Assembly: GCF_002210095.1 (NCBI RefSeq)
Contig: NZ_AQQR01000003.1
Span: 558,001 to 622,000, forward strand
Length of the DNA stretch: 64,000 bases
Reading direction: 5' to 3'
Origin: Marinibacterium profundimaris
GTDB taxonomy: Bacteria > Pseudomonadota > Alphaproteobacteria > Rhodobacterales > Rhodobacteraceae
Shown piece after piece: positions 36,576 through 45,482 of the stretch. The notes under the pieces were generated by a model that saw only the letters and a list, made by a program, of their open reading frames with translations, did not search any database and was not told the origin of the DNA. The first letter of the stretch is position 1; each line of letters opens with the position of its first letter. A program made the translations under genes and the position numbers.

Positions 36576-37449
36576 GAAGATCGGTGTCATCGGCACCCCC
36601 GGAAAATGGTCGACCGAGGCGCTGGCCGACGCGCTTGAGGTGCGGACGGGCTATCGCCTGGTGATCGACATGGCCCACGTGACGCTGGACCTCGCCACGG
36701 GTCGGCTGATGTTCGAAGACATCGACCTCTGCGCGCTCGACGGGCTGGTGATCAAGAAGATCTCCGAAGTCTACAGCCCCCATGCGCTGGACCGGCTGGA
36801 AATGCTGCGCGTGGCCGAGGCGCGCGGCGTGAAGATCTTCAGCACGCCGGGCGCGATCCTGCGGCTGATGGACCGGCTGGCCTGCACCGTCACGCTGGCC
36901 AATGCCGGCATTCCCATGCCCCCCACCGTAATCACCGAGGACAGGGGTGCGGCGATGGCGGCGCTGACCCGCTTCGGCTCTGCCGTGTTCAAGCCGCTCT
37001 TTTCCACCAAGGCGCGCGGCATGGTCCTTCTGGACCGCGACGCCCCGGATGCCGAGGCGCGGATCGCGGCATTCGCGGCCGACAACCCGGTGATGTATAT
37101 CCAGCAGAAGGCGGATCTGTCGGGCCAGGACCTGGGCATGGTCTTTCTCGGTGGCGACTACATCTGCACCTATTCCCGCGTGGGCCAGTCCGACAGCTGG
37201 AACACGACGATCCATTCGGGCGGCAAATACGCCCCGTTCGAGCCGGACCCGGAGCTGATCGAGCTTGGCCGCCGTGCGCAGGCGCCCTTCGGCCTGACCT
37301 TCACCACGGTGGACATCGCCCTGACCCCTGACGGGCCGATCGTCTTCGAAGTGTCCGCCTTCGGCGGGTATCGCGGCGCGCTGGACGGCTGCGGCATCGA
37401 CGCCTCGGCCCTGGTGGCCGAGCATGTCCTGCGCCGGGTGGCGTCATGA
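36568..37449 (+). CDS. ATP-grasp enzyme of the GAK set
   Basis: A 293-residue ATP-grasp ligase or kinase. Recognisable elements: an N-terminal Rossmann-like part (KIGVIGTPGKWSTE), STPGAILRLMDRLA, the ATP-binding FKPLFSTKARGM, and a metal-binding end VFEVSAFGGYRGA. Such enzymes activate a carboxylate as acyl phosphate and join it to an amine or thiol. The start is GTG at 36568, with AAGGA upstream, overlapping the preceding stop; extension of the frame upstream lies within the kinase gene and is not real. Its end overlaps the HprK-like gene by 4 bases. Product unknown. Confidence 0.86.
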   Translation: MTEKIGVIGTPGKWSTEALADALEVRTGYRLVIDMAHVTLDLATGRLMFEDIDLCALDGLVIKKISEVYSPHALDRLEMLRVAEARGVKIFSTPGAILRLMDRLACTVTLANAGIPMPPTVITEDRGAAMAALTRFGSAVFKPLFSTKARGMVLLDRDAPDAEARIAAFAADNPVMYIQQKADLSGQDLGMVFLGGDYICTYSRVGQSDSWNTTIHSGGKYAPFEPDPELIELGRRAQAPFGLTFTTVDIALTPDGPIVFEVSAFGGYRGALDGCGIDASALVAEHVLRRVAS

Positions 37450-38519
37450 GAGCCTCGGACGTGATCGCCACGCTGGACCTGACGCCCGCAACCGGGGCCG
37501 AGCCCTTCTACCTCTCGGTAGGCCCCGTCGGCCTGACCGTGCTTTGCCCCGAGCCGCTGCGCGGCATGCTGGTCGCCTATTTCGACGAGGCGCTGAGCGA
37601 GACGCCGGGCCCGACCGTCGTCAACCTGCTTCCGGGCCAGGCACTGGACCCCGAACCCGACTGGACCGAGTGGTCGCGCGAGCCGGGCAAGGCCGGCCGC
37701 AAGGACGCCATTGTCGATCTGGAAGACGCGCGGCTGGTCCGCAAGCTGCGCAGCGGCGTGACCTTCCTGCAATCGCCCGGCGCGCTGGTGGCGCTTGGCC
37801 CGCTGACCGAAAACGTCAGCACGGTGATCAACTTCATCAACACCCAGATCCTGACCCAGTGCCAGCAGGAGGGGTGGCAGCTGTGCCATGCCGCCGCGGT
37901 GACCGATGGCACCCGGACGCTGGCGATCTCGGGCCTGTCGGGCGGCGGCAAATCCACCTCGGTCCTGCGGATGATGGATCTGGACGGGATCGCCTTCGTC
38001 TCGAACGACCGCCTGCTGGTGCAGGCCGGCCGCCCGGCGCGGGCGCTTGGCATTCCCAAACATCCGCGGATCAACCCCGGCACGATCCTTGGCAACCCGC
38101 GCCTGCACGGGATGCTGACCTCCGCCCGCCGCGCCGAGCTGGACGCGATGGAGGCGGAGGTGATCTGGACGCTGGAGGACAAGCACGACCTGATGATCGG
38201 CGCGGTCTACGGCCCCGGCCGCGTCCGGTACGAGGCGCCGCTGACCGACTTCTGGGTCCTGAACTGGAGCCGCGCGGCCTCCGATCCGACCCGCGTCGCC
38301 GAGGTCGACCTGTCCGCGCGCCCCGACCTGCTGGGCGCGATCATGAAATCCCCCGGCCCCTTCTACCAGCACCCCGACGGCACCTTCGAACCCGACGGCG
38401 CCAGACCCGACCCGGCCCCCTATCTGGCGGCGCTGCAGGGCATCCGGGTCAGCGAGGTGTCGGGCCGCATAGATTTCGACGCGCTGGCCGAGGCCGGCCG
38501 CGGGCTCTTCGATGGCTGA
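37446..38519 (+). CDS. HprK-related kinase (type B, GAK set)
   Basis: A 357-residue protein related to the HPr kinase/phosphorylase. The P-loop is GLSGGGKST (163-171), preceded by CHAAAV (147-152), the His-containing strand seen in HprK. The N-terminal 120 residues do not resemble the HprK sensor domain. In the Firmicute enzyme the target is Ser46 of HPr; no HPr-like or PTS gene is in the window, so the target must be different. The small amphi-Trp protein of the same operon is a candidate, by association only. The ATG overlaps the ATP-grasp stop and the stop overlaps the phosphatase gene by 8 bases. Confidence 0.87.
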   Translation: MRASDVIATLDLTPATGAEPFYLSVGPVGLTVLCPEPLRGMLVAYFDEALSETPGPTVVNLLPGQALDPEPDWTEWSREPGKAGRKDAIVDLEDARLVRKLRSGVTFLQSPGALVALGPLTENVSTVINFINTQILTQCQQEGWQLCHAAAVTDGTRTLAISGLSGGGKSTSVLRMMDLDGIAFVSNDRLLVQAGRPARALGIPKHPRINPGTILGNPRLHGMLTSARRAELDAMEAEVIWTLEDKHDLMIGAVYGPGRVRYEAPLTDFWVLNWSRAASDPTRVAEVDLSARPDLLGAIMKSPGPFYQHPDGTFEPDGARPDPAPYLAALQGIRVSEVSGRIDFDALAEAGRGLFDG

Positions 38520-39213
38520 CCGGCCCGCCTTTGCGGCGCTGATCCGGCATGGCGATTACCACCAGCGCCCCGGCGCGCCTTCGGCCCGCCAGCCCTATCC
38601 GCTGACCGCGACCGGTCTGGCCCAGGCCCGCGCCTGCGGGGACCGGCTGGCCGCGCTTCTGGCGGACCATGACCTGACGCTCGACCCGGTGATCCGCTGC
38701 TCAAGGCAGCTGCGCGCCTGGCAGACCGCCGATGCCATTGCCGGACAGCTGCGCGCGCAGGGGCTGAGCGTGACCGGCCTGCACGAAACTTCGGCCCTGG
38801 CGGAAAGGGGCCTGGGCAGCGCCGCCAACCTCACGGTGGCCGAGATCGAGGCGGTCCTGGCCGCCGATCCCCGCCACGCGCCCCCGCCGCCGGGCTGGAA
38901 ATCCGACAGCAGCTACCGCCTCCCGCTGGACGGGGCCGAGAGCCTGTCGGAGGCCGGTGCCCGCGTCGCCGGCTATCTCAGGGCCGAGATCGAAGCCGCT
39001 CCCTGCCCCGCTCAGCTGACCCTGTTCGTCGGTCACGGCGCCTCCTTCCGGCACGCGGCCTGCCACCTGGGTCTGCTGGAGGCCGACGACATCCCGCGGC
39101 TGTCGATGTTTCACGCCGATCCGTTACTGATCTGTTACAATGGCCGTGGTAGCTGGCGCCACGTCTCCGGCGCCTGGAAGGTCAGGGCTCGAAAAGAGGA
39201 CCCGGCGGACTAG
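38512..39213 (+). CDS. Histidine phosphatase family protein
   Basis: A 233-residue protein of the phosphoglycerate-mutase-like superfamily: the catalytic RHGD at 12-15, LTATGLAQARACGDRL, a second-half FVGHGASFRH with the other active-site His, and Glu/Asp in ALAERGLGS. It would remove a phosphoryl group from a small molecule or protein. Placed directly after the HprK-like kinase with overlapping ends, it might reverse that kinase. The last 25 residues are unusually basic (VRARKEDPAD). Confidence 0.87.
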   Translation: MADRPAFAALIRHGDYHQRPGAPSARQPYPLTATGLAQARACGDRLAALLADHDLTLDPVIRCSRQLRAWQTADAIAGQLRAQGLSVTGLHETSALAERGLGSAANLTVAEIEAVLAADPRHAPPPPGWKSDSSYRLPLDGAESLSEAGARVAGYLRAEIEAAPCPAQLTLFVGHGASFRHAACHLGLLEADDIPRLSMFHADPLLICYNGRGSWRHVSGAWKVRARKEDPAD

Positions 39214-39242
39214 GCTCTGACAGAGCCCCGAAAGGTCCACCC

Positions 39243-40580
39243 ATGGTTCATGCCGCCCCACCCGCCCGTTTCGCCGCCGCCGGATCCCGGCTTTTGCCGC
39301 CGGTCTACGACCTGGCGCAAGAGGTGGCGGACCTGCCGCGCGACCTGGAACCCTGGCCCTGTGCCGCCGATCCGGCGCGCAGCCCGCGCATCGCCGCCTG
39401 CCTGGAAAGGGCCCGCGCCCACGGCGGATGGCGATGGCCCGAGCGGCCGCTGGTCTTCGTGTCGGACACCCATGCCGATGCCGACGGGTTCCTGCGCTCG
39501 CTGGTCGGCGCCGGGGTCATCCGGCGCCGGGGCGACACCGGGCTGACGCTGACCCCGTTCGGGCAGACCGCCAGGATCATCATCGGCGGCGACTGCCTGG
39601 ACAAGGGGCCCAGCAACCTGGCCATGCTGGATGCGCTGGACGCGCTGCGCCGCTCGGGCGCCGACCTGCGCATCCTGGCCGGCAACCACGACCTGCGCCT
39701 GCGCATCGCGGTCGAGGCGCTGTGCGGCCCGCGCTCGGCGCTGACCGACCATCTCTTTCTGCGCATGGGCCGCAAGATCCTGCCGGCCCTGCGCGAGATC
39801 TTTGAGCGCTATGTCACACCGGCCGACCTGGACGCCCTGCCGGACGACGCCGCCTGCCTGGCCCGGCTGCTGCCGCCCGCCGACTGGCCCGCGCAATTCG
39901 CGACAGCCGCGCGCGGCCAGCTGAAGCCCGAGGCCATCACCCGCGAGATCGCCAAGCTGGACGCCAAGCGCGACCAGTTCGACCGCGAGGTCGCGCACAC
40001 CGGACTGTCGCCGCGCGAATTGCTGGCCGCCGGGCGCAAGTGCCGGGACGTCTTCTTCCGCCCCGGCGGCCCCTATGCCTGGTTCTACGACAACATGGAC
40101 GTGGTCGCGCAAAGCGGCTCGCTGCTTTTCGTGCATGCGGGGATCTGCGACACGATGTGCGACCTTCTGGACCGGGGCGGCACGGCGGCGGTCAACGCCC
40201 GCTACCGGGCCGGGGCGCGCCGCGCCACGCTGGCCTTCTACTTCGGGCCGGTCGCCAATCTGGTGCGCACGAAATACCGCGCCTCGGATTTCGACCTGAC
40301 CGACCGCGGCGTGGATCTTCTGCACCGCAACGGCGTGCACATGGTCGTGCAGGGCCATGTGAACAGCCACACCGGCCAGCGCCTTCTGGCCAAGCGCGGC
40401 CTGCTGCACCTTGAGGCGGACGTGACGCTCGACCGGGCCTCGCGCAGCCGCGAAGGGCTGGACGGGATCGGCGCCGGCGCAACCTTGATCCTGCCGTCGG
40501 GAGATGTCATCGGTCTGAGCCGCGATTACCCTCGCGCCAAGCATTTCGCGCCCGACCGCATTGCTTGTCCTCCGGAATGA
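39243..40580 (+). CDS. Calcineurin-type metallophosphoesterase
   Basis: A 445-residue phosphoesterase. The two-metal site is complete: SDTHAD (74-79), GGDCLDKG (115-122), GNHDLR (148-153), then VHAG and VVQGHVNSHTG. About 100 residues between GNHD and VHAG form a helical insertion (KLDAKRDQFDRE) not seen in small family members. The overall length and inserts recall large fructose-bisphosphatase-like or diadenosine-tetraphosphatase-like members, but the substrate cannot be read. GAAAGG precedes the ATG. Same operon, 29 bases after the histidine phosphatase. Confidence 0.86.
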   Translation: MVHAAPPARFAAAGSRLLPPVYDLAQEVADLPRDLEPWPCAADPARSPRIAACLERARAHGGWRWPERPLVFVSDTHADADGFLRSLVGAGVIRRRGDTGLTLTPFGQTARIIIGGDCLDKGPSNLAMLDALDALRRSGADLRILAGNHDLRLRIAVEALCGPRSALTDHLFLRMGRKILPALREIFERYVTPADLDALPDDAACLARLLPPADWPAQFATAARGQLKPEAITREIAKLDAKRDQFDREVAHTGLSPRELLAAGRKCRDVFFRPGGPYAWFYDNMDVVAQSGSLLFVHAGICDTMCDLLDRGGTAAVNARYRAGARRATLAFYFGPVANLVRTKYRASDFDLTDRGVDLLHRNGVHMVVQGHVNSHTGQRLLAKRGLLHLEADVTLDRASRSREGLDGIGAGATLILPSGDVIGLSRDYPRAKHFAPDRIACPPE

Positions 40581-40597
40581 CCGAAAGGTGACGTCCC

Positions 40598-40870
40598 ATG
40601 AGCAATGACACCTCCCGCTTCATCCATGACTCGCTTCAGGATGCCAAGACCATCAAGTCGCTGCTGACCGCGTTGTCTAAGGGCCTGTCGAAGGGAGAAA
40701 TGACCCTGAGCGACGGGGACAAGGAACTGGTTCTGCAGACGGCCAAGCTGATCTCGGTCCGGATCAAGGCCGAACGCGAGAATGGCCAGTGCGAAGTGAG
40801 CCTGAACCTGTCGTGGGCGGATCCGAAGGATCATGCACCACGGAGCAACACGCCGACGATCACGTCCTGA
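40598..40870 (+). CDS. Amphi-Trp domain protein, last gene of the GAK operon
   Basis: A 90-residue protein with a helical N-terminus (SLQDAKTIKSLLTALSKGLSKG) and a strand pattern alternating hydrophobic and polar residues ending in LNLSWADP, the amphi-Trp feature. Such small domains have been noted beside HprK-like kinases and ATP-grasp enzymes. The last 14 residues are polar and Ser/Thr/Pro-rich. It could be the small carrier or substrate modified by the kinases in this operon; no experiment is known to me. AAAGGTG precedes the ATG, 17 bases after the phosphoesterase. Confidence 0.78.
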   Translation: MSNDTSRFIHDSLQDAKTIKSLLTALSKGLSKGEMTLSDGDKELVLQTAKLISVRIKAERENGQCEVSLNLSWADPKDHAPRSNTPTITS

Positions 40871-40955
40871 CAGGGATCGATGGCGGGCACGGACGGGGAG
40901 CCATGGCCCGCACGGGTGGCCGTCCGCTCCGGCCCATCGGGCCCGGATCGCTCGC

Positions 40956-41603
40956 TCATGTCGGGGCGCTTTCCGGGATGGCGTCGGGCTGGGCTTCGGG
41001 GCGCGCGGTCGCGAAGGCCTCAAGCGCCAGGCAGCGGGTTTCGATCCCGGTCAGCCGCCCGAACGGGGCCAGATCGCAGCCCCATCGGTGCGCGTTGTAA
41101 AGCTGCGGGATCAGGCAGAGGTCGGCCAGCCCCGGCCTGTCACCGAAACAAAAGGGCGTGTCGGGCCGGATCAGCTGTGAGAAGGCCGTGAACCCGCGCG
41201 TCATCCAGTCGTTCATCCAGGCGACAGCCTCGCCCTGGCCATGCCCCATGGACCTCAGGCGCCCGACCACCCTCAGGTTGTTGACGGGGTGCACATCCGT
41301 GGCGATGCCAAGTGCCGCCGCCCGCACCCGGGCCCGGTCCAGCGGATCGGAAGGCAGCAGCGGCGGGCTGGGATATGTCTCGTCCAGCCATTCCAGGATC
41401 GCCATCGACTGGGTCAGCACCTGCCCGTCGTCCAGCACAAGGGCCGGCACGCCCGCCGCCGGATTGAGCCGCGCGTAGCCCTCCGCCACCTGCTCTCCGG
41501 TGACAAGGTTCACGGAGAGCTGCTTGCAGGCGATCCCCTTGAGCGCGAGGGCGATCCGCACACGGTAAGAGGTGGTGGAGCGCCAGTAGCCGTAAAGCGT
41601 CAT
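40956..41603 (-). CDS. maiA: Maleylacetoacetate isomerase-like glutathione S-transferase
   Basis: A 215-residue zeta-class GST. The N-terminal thioredoxin-fold domain has STTSYRVRIALALKG, the zeta-class catalytic Ser motif, and the glutathione-binding NPAAGVPALVLDDG and QSMAILEWLDE. The C-terminal helical domain contains CFGDRPGLADLCLIPQ. In tyrosine catabolism the enzyme isomerises maleylacetoacetate to fumarylacetoacetate, but no homogentisate genes are nearby, so the substrate may differ. ATG at 41601-41603. Convergent with the amphi-Trp gene. Confidence 0.85.
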   Translation of the reverse strand: MTLYGYWRSTTSYRVRIALALKGIACKQLSVNLVTGEQVAEGYARLNPAAGVPALVLDDGQVLTQSMAILEWLDETYPSPPLLPSDPLDRARVRAAALGIATDVHPVNNLRVVGRLRSMGHGQGEAVAWMNDWMTRGFTAFSQLIRPDTPFCFGDRPGLADLCLIPQLYNAHRWGCDLAPFGRLTGIETRCLALEAFATARPEAQPDAIPESAPT

Positions 41604-41984
41604 GTCCGCACCGGGGGCATGGCGCTGGGTGTTCCGGGTCCTGTCCCGGCCGTCGATGCCCTCACGCCGCAGAAAGGCTTGCTTGCAGCTAAAATCATGA
41701 ACCGCGTCGACGGGGCCGCGCATGTGGCCGATCTGCTCTGCCATGAGGACGGGTCCCGATTGCCACTCCGGACCTGGGTCGACCCCTGCGGCAGCTCATA
41801 CCGGGTCATGTCGCTGATTCCTCCGCTCGTGGCGTCCGCGCGGGACACCACCATGAAGCGGTTGCTTTTGCAACCATTGCGGAGCCTGCTTCGCCTGACC
41901 TGTCCCTGACGCCGCAGCGCCAACAGGTCCGGCCCCGAGAAGGCGCCTCCCCCGCCCGTCAACGACCGGGGGGCGACGCTTCGG
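41604..41984. other. Region without an assigned gene between GST and LLM monooxygenase
   Basis: About 380 bases. A 70-codon frame on the plus strand (41697-41909) has locally GC-rich third positions but no resemblance to a known protein and no good ribosome site, so I do not call it. A small perfect hairpin GGTTGCTTTTGCAACC lies at about 41857-41875. The promoter of the GST gene and the terminator of the LLM operon should be here; neither is clear. Confidence 0.3.
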
Positions 41985-43331
41985 TCAGGAGGCCTTGGCC
42001 TTGGCCATCGCGGTATAGCGGTTCTCGGGCACCGGGATGCCGAGGCTGTCGCGCAGGGTCGTGCCTTCGTATTCGGTGCGGAAGATCCCCCGGCGCTGCA
42101 GCTCGGGCACCAGGTGGTCGACGATGCGCTCCAGCGGCACGGGGTAGAAGGGCGACATCAGCATGAACCCGTCGCAGGCCCCGGCCTCCAGCCAGGCCTG
42201 CATCAGGTCGGCCACGTCCGACGCGCTGCCGACGACCGTATGGTGGCCCTGGGCGACGGCCACGTATTGCGCGGTCTGGCGGATCGTCAGGTTCTCGGCC
42301 CTGGCCTTGGCGACGATCAGGTCCTGACGCGCCTTGGCGGTGTTGGCCGGCGGCAGATCGGGCAGCGGGATGTCGGGGTCCAGCTGGGTCAGGTCGAGGC
42401 CCCCCGAATAATGGTTCAGCGACCGGATCGACACCTCGTCCAGGGTCATCGAGACCAGCTTGTCATAGGTCTCCTGCGCCTCTTCGCGGGTGGCACCGAG
42501 GATCGGCATCAGGCCCGGCATGATCTTGACGTGATCGGGGTTGCGCCCGAATGACGCCACCTGCTCCTTGACCTTCTTGTAGAAGGCCTGCCCTTCGGGG
42601 ATCGTGCTTTGCGCGGTAAAGATCATGTCGGCGCAGCGGGCGGCGAACCTGATCCCCACCTCGGAAGAGCCCGCCTGCGCGATCACCGGCCGCCCCTGCG
42701 GCGTGCGCGGCAGGTTCAGCGGGCCCTTGACCTTGAAATACTTGCCCTCGTGGTTCAGCTCATGCGCCAGCGAGGGGTCGTAGAAGATGCCGGTCTCCTT
42801 GTTGCGAAGAAAGGCACCGTCTTCGAAGCTGTCCCAGAGGCCGAAGCAGATATCGACGAATTCCTCGGCCTTCTCGTAGCGGGCGCCGTGTTCCATGTGG
42901 CTGTCCTGGCCGAAGTTCATCGCCTCCAGCTCCACCTGCGAGGTCACCACGTTCCAGCCCGCGCGCCCGTTCGAGATGCAATCGACCGAACCGAAGCGGC
43001 GGGCGATGGTGTAGGGTTCGGAATAGGTGGTCGTCGCGGTGGAGACGAGGCCGATGTTCTTGGTCACCGCCGCCAGCGCCGCGATCAGCGTCGCCGGTTC
43101 GGGCCAGACGATGCGGCACTTGGTCGGCGTCGCGTTTTCCTTGACCCCGCCGACCACGCCGACCGTGTCCTGGAAGAAGATGCAGTCCAGCTTGCCGCGT
43201 TCGGCGGTCTGGGCCATGTGCATGTAGTTCGGGAAGGACATGTCGGTTTCGGGGAAGGCCTCGGGCAGGCGCCAACCGGCGGGATGGCCGGAGGAGAAGA
43301 AGGCGCCGAGTTTGAGTTGCTTCTGGGTCAT
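41985..43331 (-). CDS. LLM-class flavin-dependent monooxygenase (NtaA/SnaA/DszA type)
   Basis: A 448-residue FMNH2-dependent monooxygenase with the TIM-barrel luciferase fold. Family features: LKLGAFFSSGHPAGWR start, ALAAVTKNIGLVSTATTTYSEPY, RFGSVDCISNGRAGWNVVTS and PVIAQAGSSEVGIRFAARCAD. Members open C-N or C-S bonds of chelators, sulfur heterocycles and other compounds with reduced flavin from a separate reductase, which is not present nearby. The ATG at 43329-43331 has AAAGG eight bases upstream. It ends the ABC transporter operon, so the imported compound is presumably its substrate. Confidence 0.92.
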   Translation of the reverse strand: MTQKQLKLGAFFSSGHPAGWRLPEAFPETDMSFPNYMHMAQTAERGKLDCIFFQDTVGVVGGVKENATPTKCRIVWPEPATLIAALAAVTKNIGLVSTATTTYSEPYTIARRFGSVDCISNGRAGWNVVTSQVELEAMNFGQDSHMEHGARYEKAEEFVDICFGLWDSFEDGAFLRNKETGIFYDPSLAHELNHEGKYFKVKGPLNLPRTPQGRPVIAQAGSSEVGIRFAARCADMIFTAQSTIPEGQAFYKKVKEQVASFGRNPDHVKIMPGLMPILGATREEAQETYDKLVSMTLDEVSIRSLNHYSGGLDLTQLDPDIPLPDLPPANTAKARQDLIVAKARAENLTIRQTAQYVAVAQGHHTVVGSASDVADLMQAWLEAGACDGFMLMSPFYPVPLERIVDHLVPELQRRGIFRTEYEGTTLRDSLGIPVPENRYTAMAKAKAS

Positions 43332-43357
43332 GTATCGAGCCTTTCGGTCAGGATGGA

Positions 43358-43459
43358 TCAGGCGCCCTGCGCCGCGGCCGCAACGGCGGCGCGGCGGGCG
43401 GCCAGCTGGTTGTCCGGGCGGGTCAGCCCGAGGGTGTCGCGGAGGGTCGGCTTGCTCAT
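43358..43459 (-). CDS. 33-codon reading frame resembling the C-terminal tail of the LLM monooxygenase
   Basis: A minute frame between the ATPase gene and the LLM gene. Its peptide begins MSKPTLRDTLGLTRPDNQ and matches the C-terminal tail of the adjacent monooxygenase (TLRDSLGIPVPENR) at most positions. It is therefore most simply a relic of a second, deleted LLM gene, with the ATG coming from the old coding sequence or from a small retained peptide. GAGAG lies upstream and the frame overlaps nothing. Whether it is translated is unknown. Confidence 0.45.
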   Translation of the reverse strand: MSKPTLRDTLGLTRPDNQLAARRAAVAAAAQGA

Positions 43460-43464
43460 CGCTC

Positions 43465-44469
43465 TCAATCCACGAAGTGACAGGCGACCTTGTGCGCCGC
43501 GCGCACCTCGCGCAGCACGGGCCGTTCGCTGGCGCAGCGCGCCTCGGCCAGGGGGCAACGGTCGCGGAAGCGGCAGCCCGAGGGGGGATTGCGCGCATCC
43601 GGGATGCCGCCCTTGATCGGCAGCGGATCATGCGACTGGTCGACATTGGGCACCGGCACGGCGGCCACCAGCGCGCGGGTATAGGGGTGCAGCGGGTTGG
43701 CGATCACGTCCGAGGTCGGGCCGTCCTCGACCACCGTGCCCAGGTACATGGTGATGGTGCGTTCGCAGACATAGCGCACCAGCGCGAGGTCATGGCTGAT
43801 GAAAACCGCCGCCAGCCCCATGTCGCGCTGGATCTGGCGGAAGACGTTCAGGATCCCGGCGCGCACCGACACGTCCAGCATCGAGACCGGCTCGTCCGCG
43901 ACGATGAATTCCGGCCGCAGCACCAGCGCCCGGGCCAGCACGATGCGCTGCAGCTGGCCGCCCGAAAGCTGGTGCGGATAGCTGTCCAGGATATGCTCGG
44001 CGGTGGGCAGGTGGACCATGCGGATCGCCTCGGCCACGCGCTCTTCGTGTTCCTCGACCGGGATCTTCGCGTTGTGCAGCGGCTCGTAGAGGCTGCGGCG
44101 GATGGTGAAATGCGCATTCAGCGCGTCGAACGGGTTCTGGAACACCAGCTGCGCGCGGCGGCGGAAGGCCAGCTCGCGCTTGCGGTCCATGCCGGCAATC
44201 GGCTCGCCGTCAAAGACCACGTGCCCGCCCGAGGGCGGGATCAGCTTGACCAGGATCCGGCCGAGGGTGGACTTCCCGCAGCCGCTCTCGCCCACGATGC
44301 CCACCGCCTCGCCACGGCGCAGGGACAGGCTGACGTCGGACACCGCATCCACGGTGGGATAGCGGCCCTTCAGGATGTCGCCCATCGAGCGGTTCAGATC
44401 GAAGCGGCGCGACACGCCCTGCACATCGATCAGCGGCGCATCGGGTGTGTTGGTGTCGAGAGCACTCAT
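43465..44469 (-). CDS. Peptide-type ABC transporter ATPase, DppF/OppF-like
   Basis: A 334-residue ATPase. Walker A GESGCGKST near 60, the Q-loop FQNPFDALN, signature LSGGQLQR, Walker B FIVADEPVSMLD, switch His in FISHDLALV, and the C-terminal oligopeptide tail GCRFRDRCPLAEARC. It partners with the DppD-like ATPase, whose stop its ATG overlaps by 4 bases. Part of the operon from the binding-protein gene at 49095 down to the LLM monooxygenase. Confidence 0.92.
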   Translation of the reverse strand: MSALDTNTPDAPLIDVQGVSRRFDLNRSMGDILKGRYPTVDAVSDVSLSLRRGEAVGIVGESGCGKSTLGRILVKLIPPSGGHVVFDGEPIAGMDRKRELAFRRRAQLVFQNPFDALNAHFTIRRSLYEPLHNAKIPVEEHEERVAEAIRMVHLPTAEHILDSYPHQLSGGQLQRIVLARALVLRPEFIVADEPVSMLDVSVRAGILNVFRQIQRDMGLAAVFISHDLALVRYVCERTITMYLGTVVEDGPTSDVIANPLHPYTRALVAAVPVPNVDQSHDPLPIKGGIPDARNPPSGCRFRDRCPLAEARCASERPVLREVRAAHKVACHFVD

Positions 44470-45479
44470 TGCGCGGCCACTCCGGTCCAGGTTTCGGTAT
44501 GGCGGGCCTTTTCGCGCAGGGCCTCCGCCTCGGGCGCGCGGTGGCAGAGCGCGCGGTGGTTGTCGCCCACCTCAAGGACCGGCTGGACGGTCTCGCAGCC
44601 CGCGATCGCAAAGGGGCAGCGGGCGCGAAACCGGCACCCCTCGGGCGGGTTCAGCAGATCGGGGGGCGAGCCCTCGATCGGCGAGAGGTCATGCGCGTCG
44701 CCCGACAGCTCCGGGAAGGCGTTGTAGAGGCCGATGGTGTAGGGATGGCTGGGGCGGTTCAGCACCTCCTGCACCGGCCCCTGCTCGACGATCTGGCCGG
44801 CGTACATGACGACGACGTAATCGCAGACATAGGCCACGACCGAGATGTCGTGGGTCACCAGCAGGACCGACAGCTGCAGCTCTTCCTGCAGGCGGTTCAG
44901 CGTGTCCAGAACCTGCCGCTGGATCACCACGTCCAGCGCGGTCACCGGCTCGTCGGCGAGCACCAGGTCGGGATCCAGCGCCAGCGCCAGCGCAATCGAC
45001 GCCCGCTGGCGCATGCCGCCCGAGAACTGGTGCGGATAATCCTTGAGCCGCTTGGATTCGAGCCCGACCATGTCGAAAAGCTCGGCCGCGCGCCTGCGCG
45101 CATCGCGCCACGTGTAGCCGCCGCGCTTGACCAGCACCTCCTCGATCTGCTTGCCGACCTTCCAAACCGGGTCCAGCGCGTTCATTGCCGATTGCGGCAC
45201 ATAGGAGATCTGGCGCCACTGCACCTCGCGCAGGCGTCGTTTCGACAGGTTGCTGATGTCCTCGCCCTTGAAGCGGATGGCGCCCCCGCCGAAGCGCGCG
45301 ACCGAGGGCATGACCCCGGTGATCGCGCGCACGGCGGTGGTCTTGCCGCAGCCGGATTCGCCCACCACGCCGATCACCTTGCCCCGGGGCACCTTGAAGC
45401 TGATCCCGTCCACCGCCCGCACCACGCCGCGCGGCGTGACGTATTCGATCGACAGGTCTTCGATGGAAAGCAGGGTCAT
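44466..45479 (-). CDS. Peptide-type ABC transporter ATPase, DppD/OppD-like
   Basis: A 337-residue ATPase. Walker A GESGCGKTT near 40, Q-loop VPQSAMNALDP, signature FSGGMRQRASIALA, Walker B LVLADEPVTALD, switch His in VTHDISVV, C-terminal tail GCRFRARCPFAIAGC. ATG at 45477-45479, three bases after the permease stop. Forms a heterodimer with the DppF-like protein to drive uptake. Confidence 0.92.
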   Translation of the reverse strand: MTLLSIEDLSIEYVTPRGVVRAVDGISFKVPRGKVIGVVGESGCGKTTAVRAITGVMPSVARFGGGAIRFKGEDISNLSKRRLREVQWRQISYVPQSAMNALDPVWKVGKQIEEVLVKRGGYTWRDARRRAAELFDMVGLESKRLKDYPHQFSGGMRQRASIALALALDPDLVLADEPVTALDVVIQRQVLDTLNRLQEELQLSVLLVTHDISVVAYVCDYVVVMYAGQIVEQGPVQEVLNRPSHPYTIGLYNAFPELSGDAHDLSPIEGSPPDLLNPPEGCRFRARCPFAIAGCETVQPVLEVGDNHRALCHRAPEAEALREKARHTETWTGVAAQ

Positions 45480-45482
45480 GGA

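Noticed and set aside
41697-41909. 70-codon plus-strand frame
   Set aside because: No family resemblance and no clear ribosome site; it lies in the promoter region of the GST gene.
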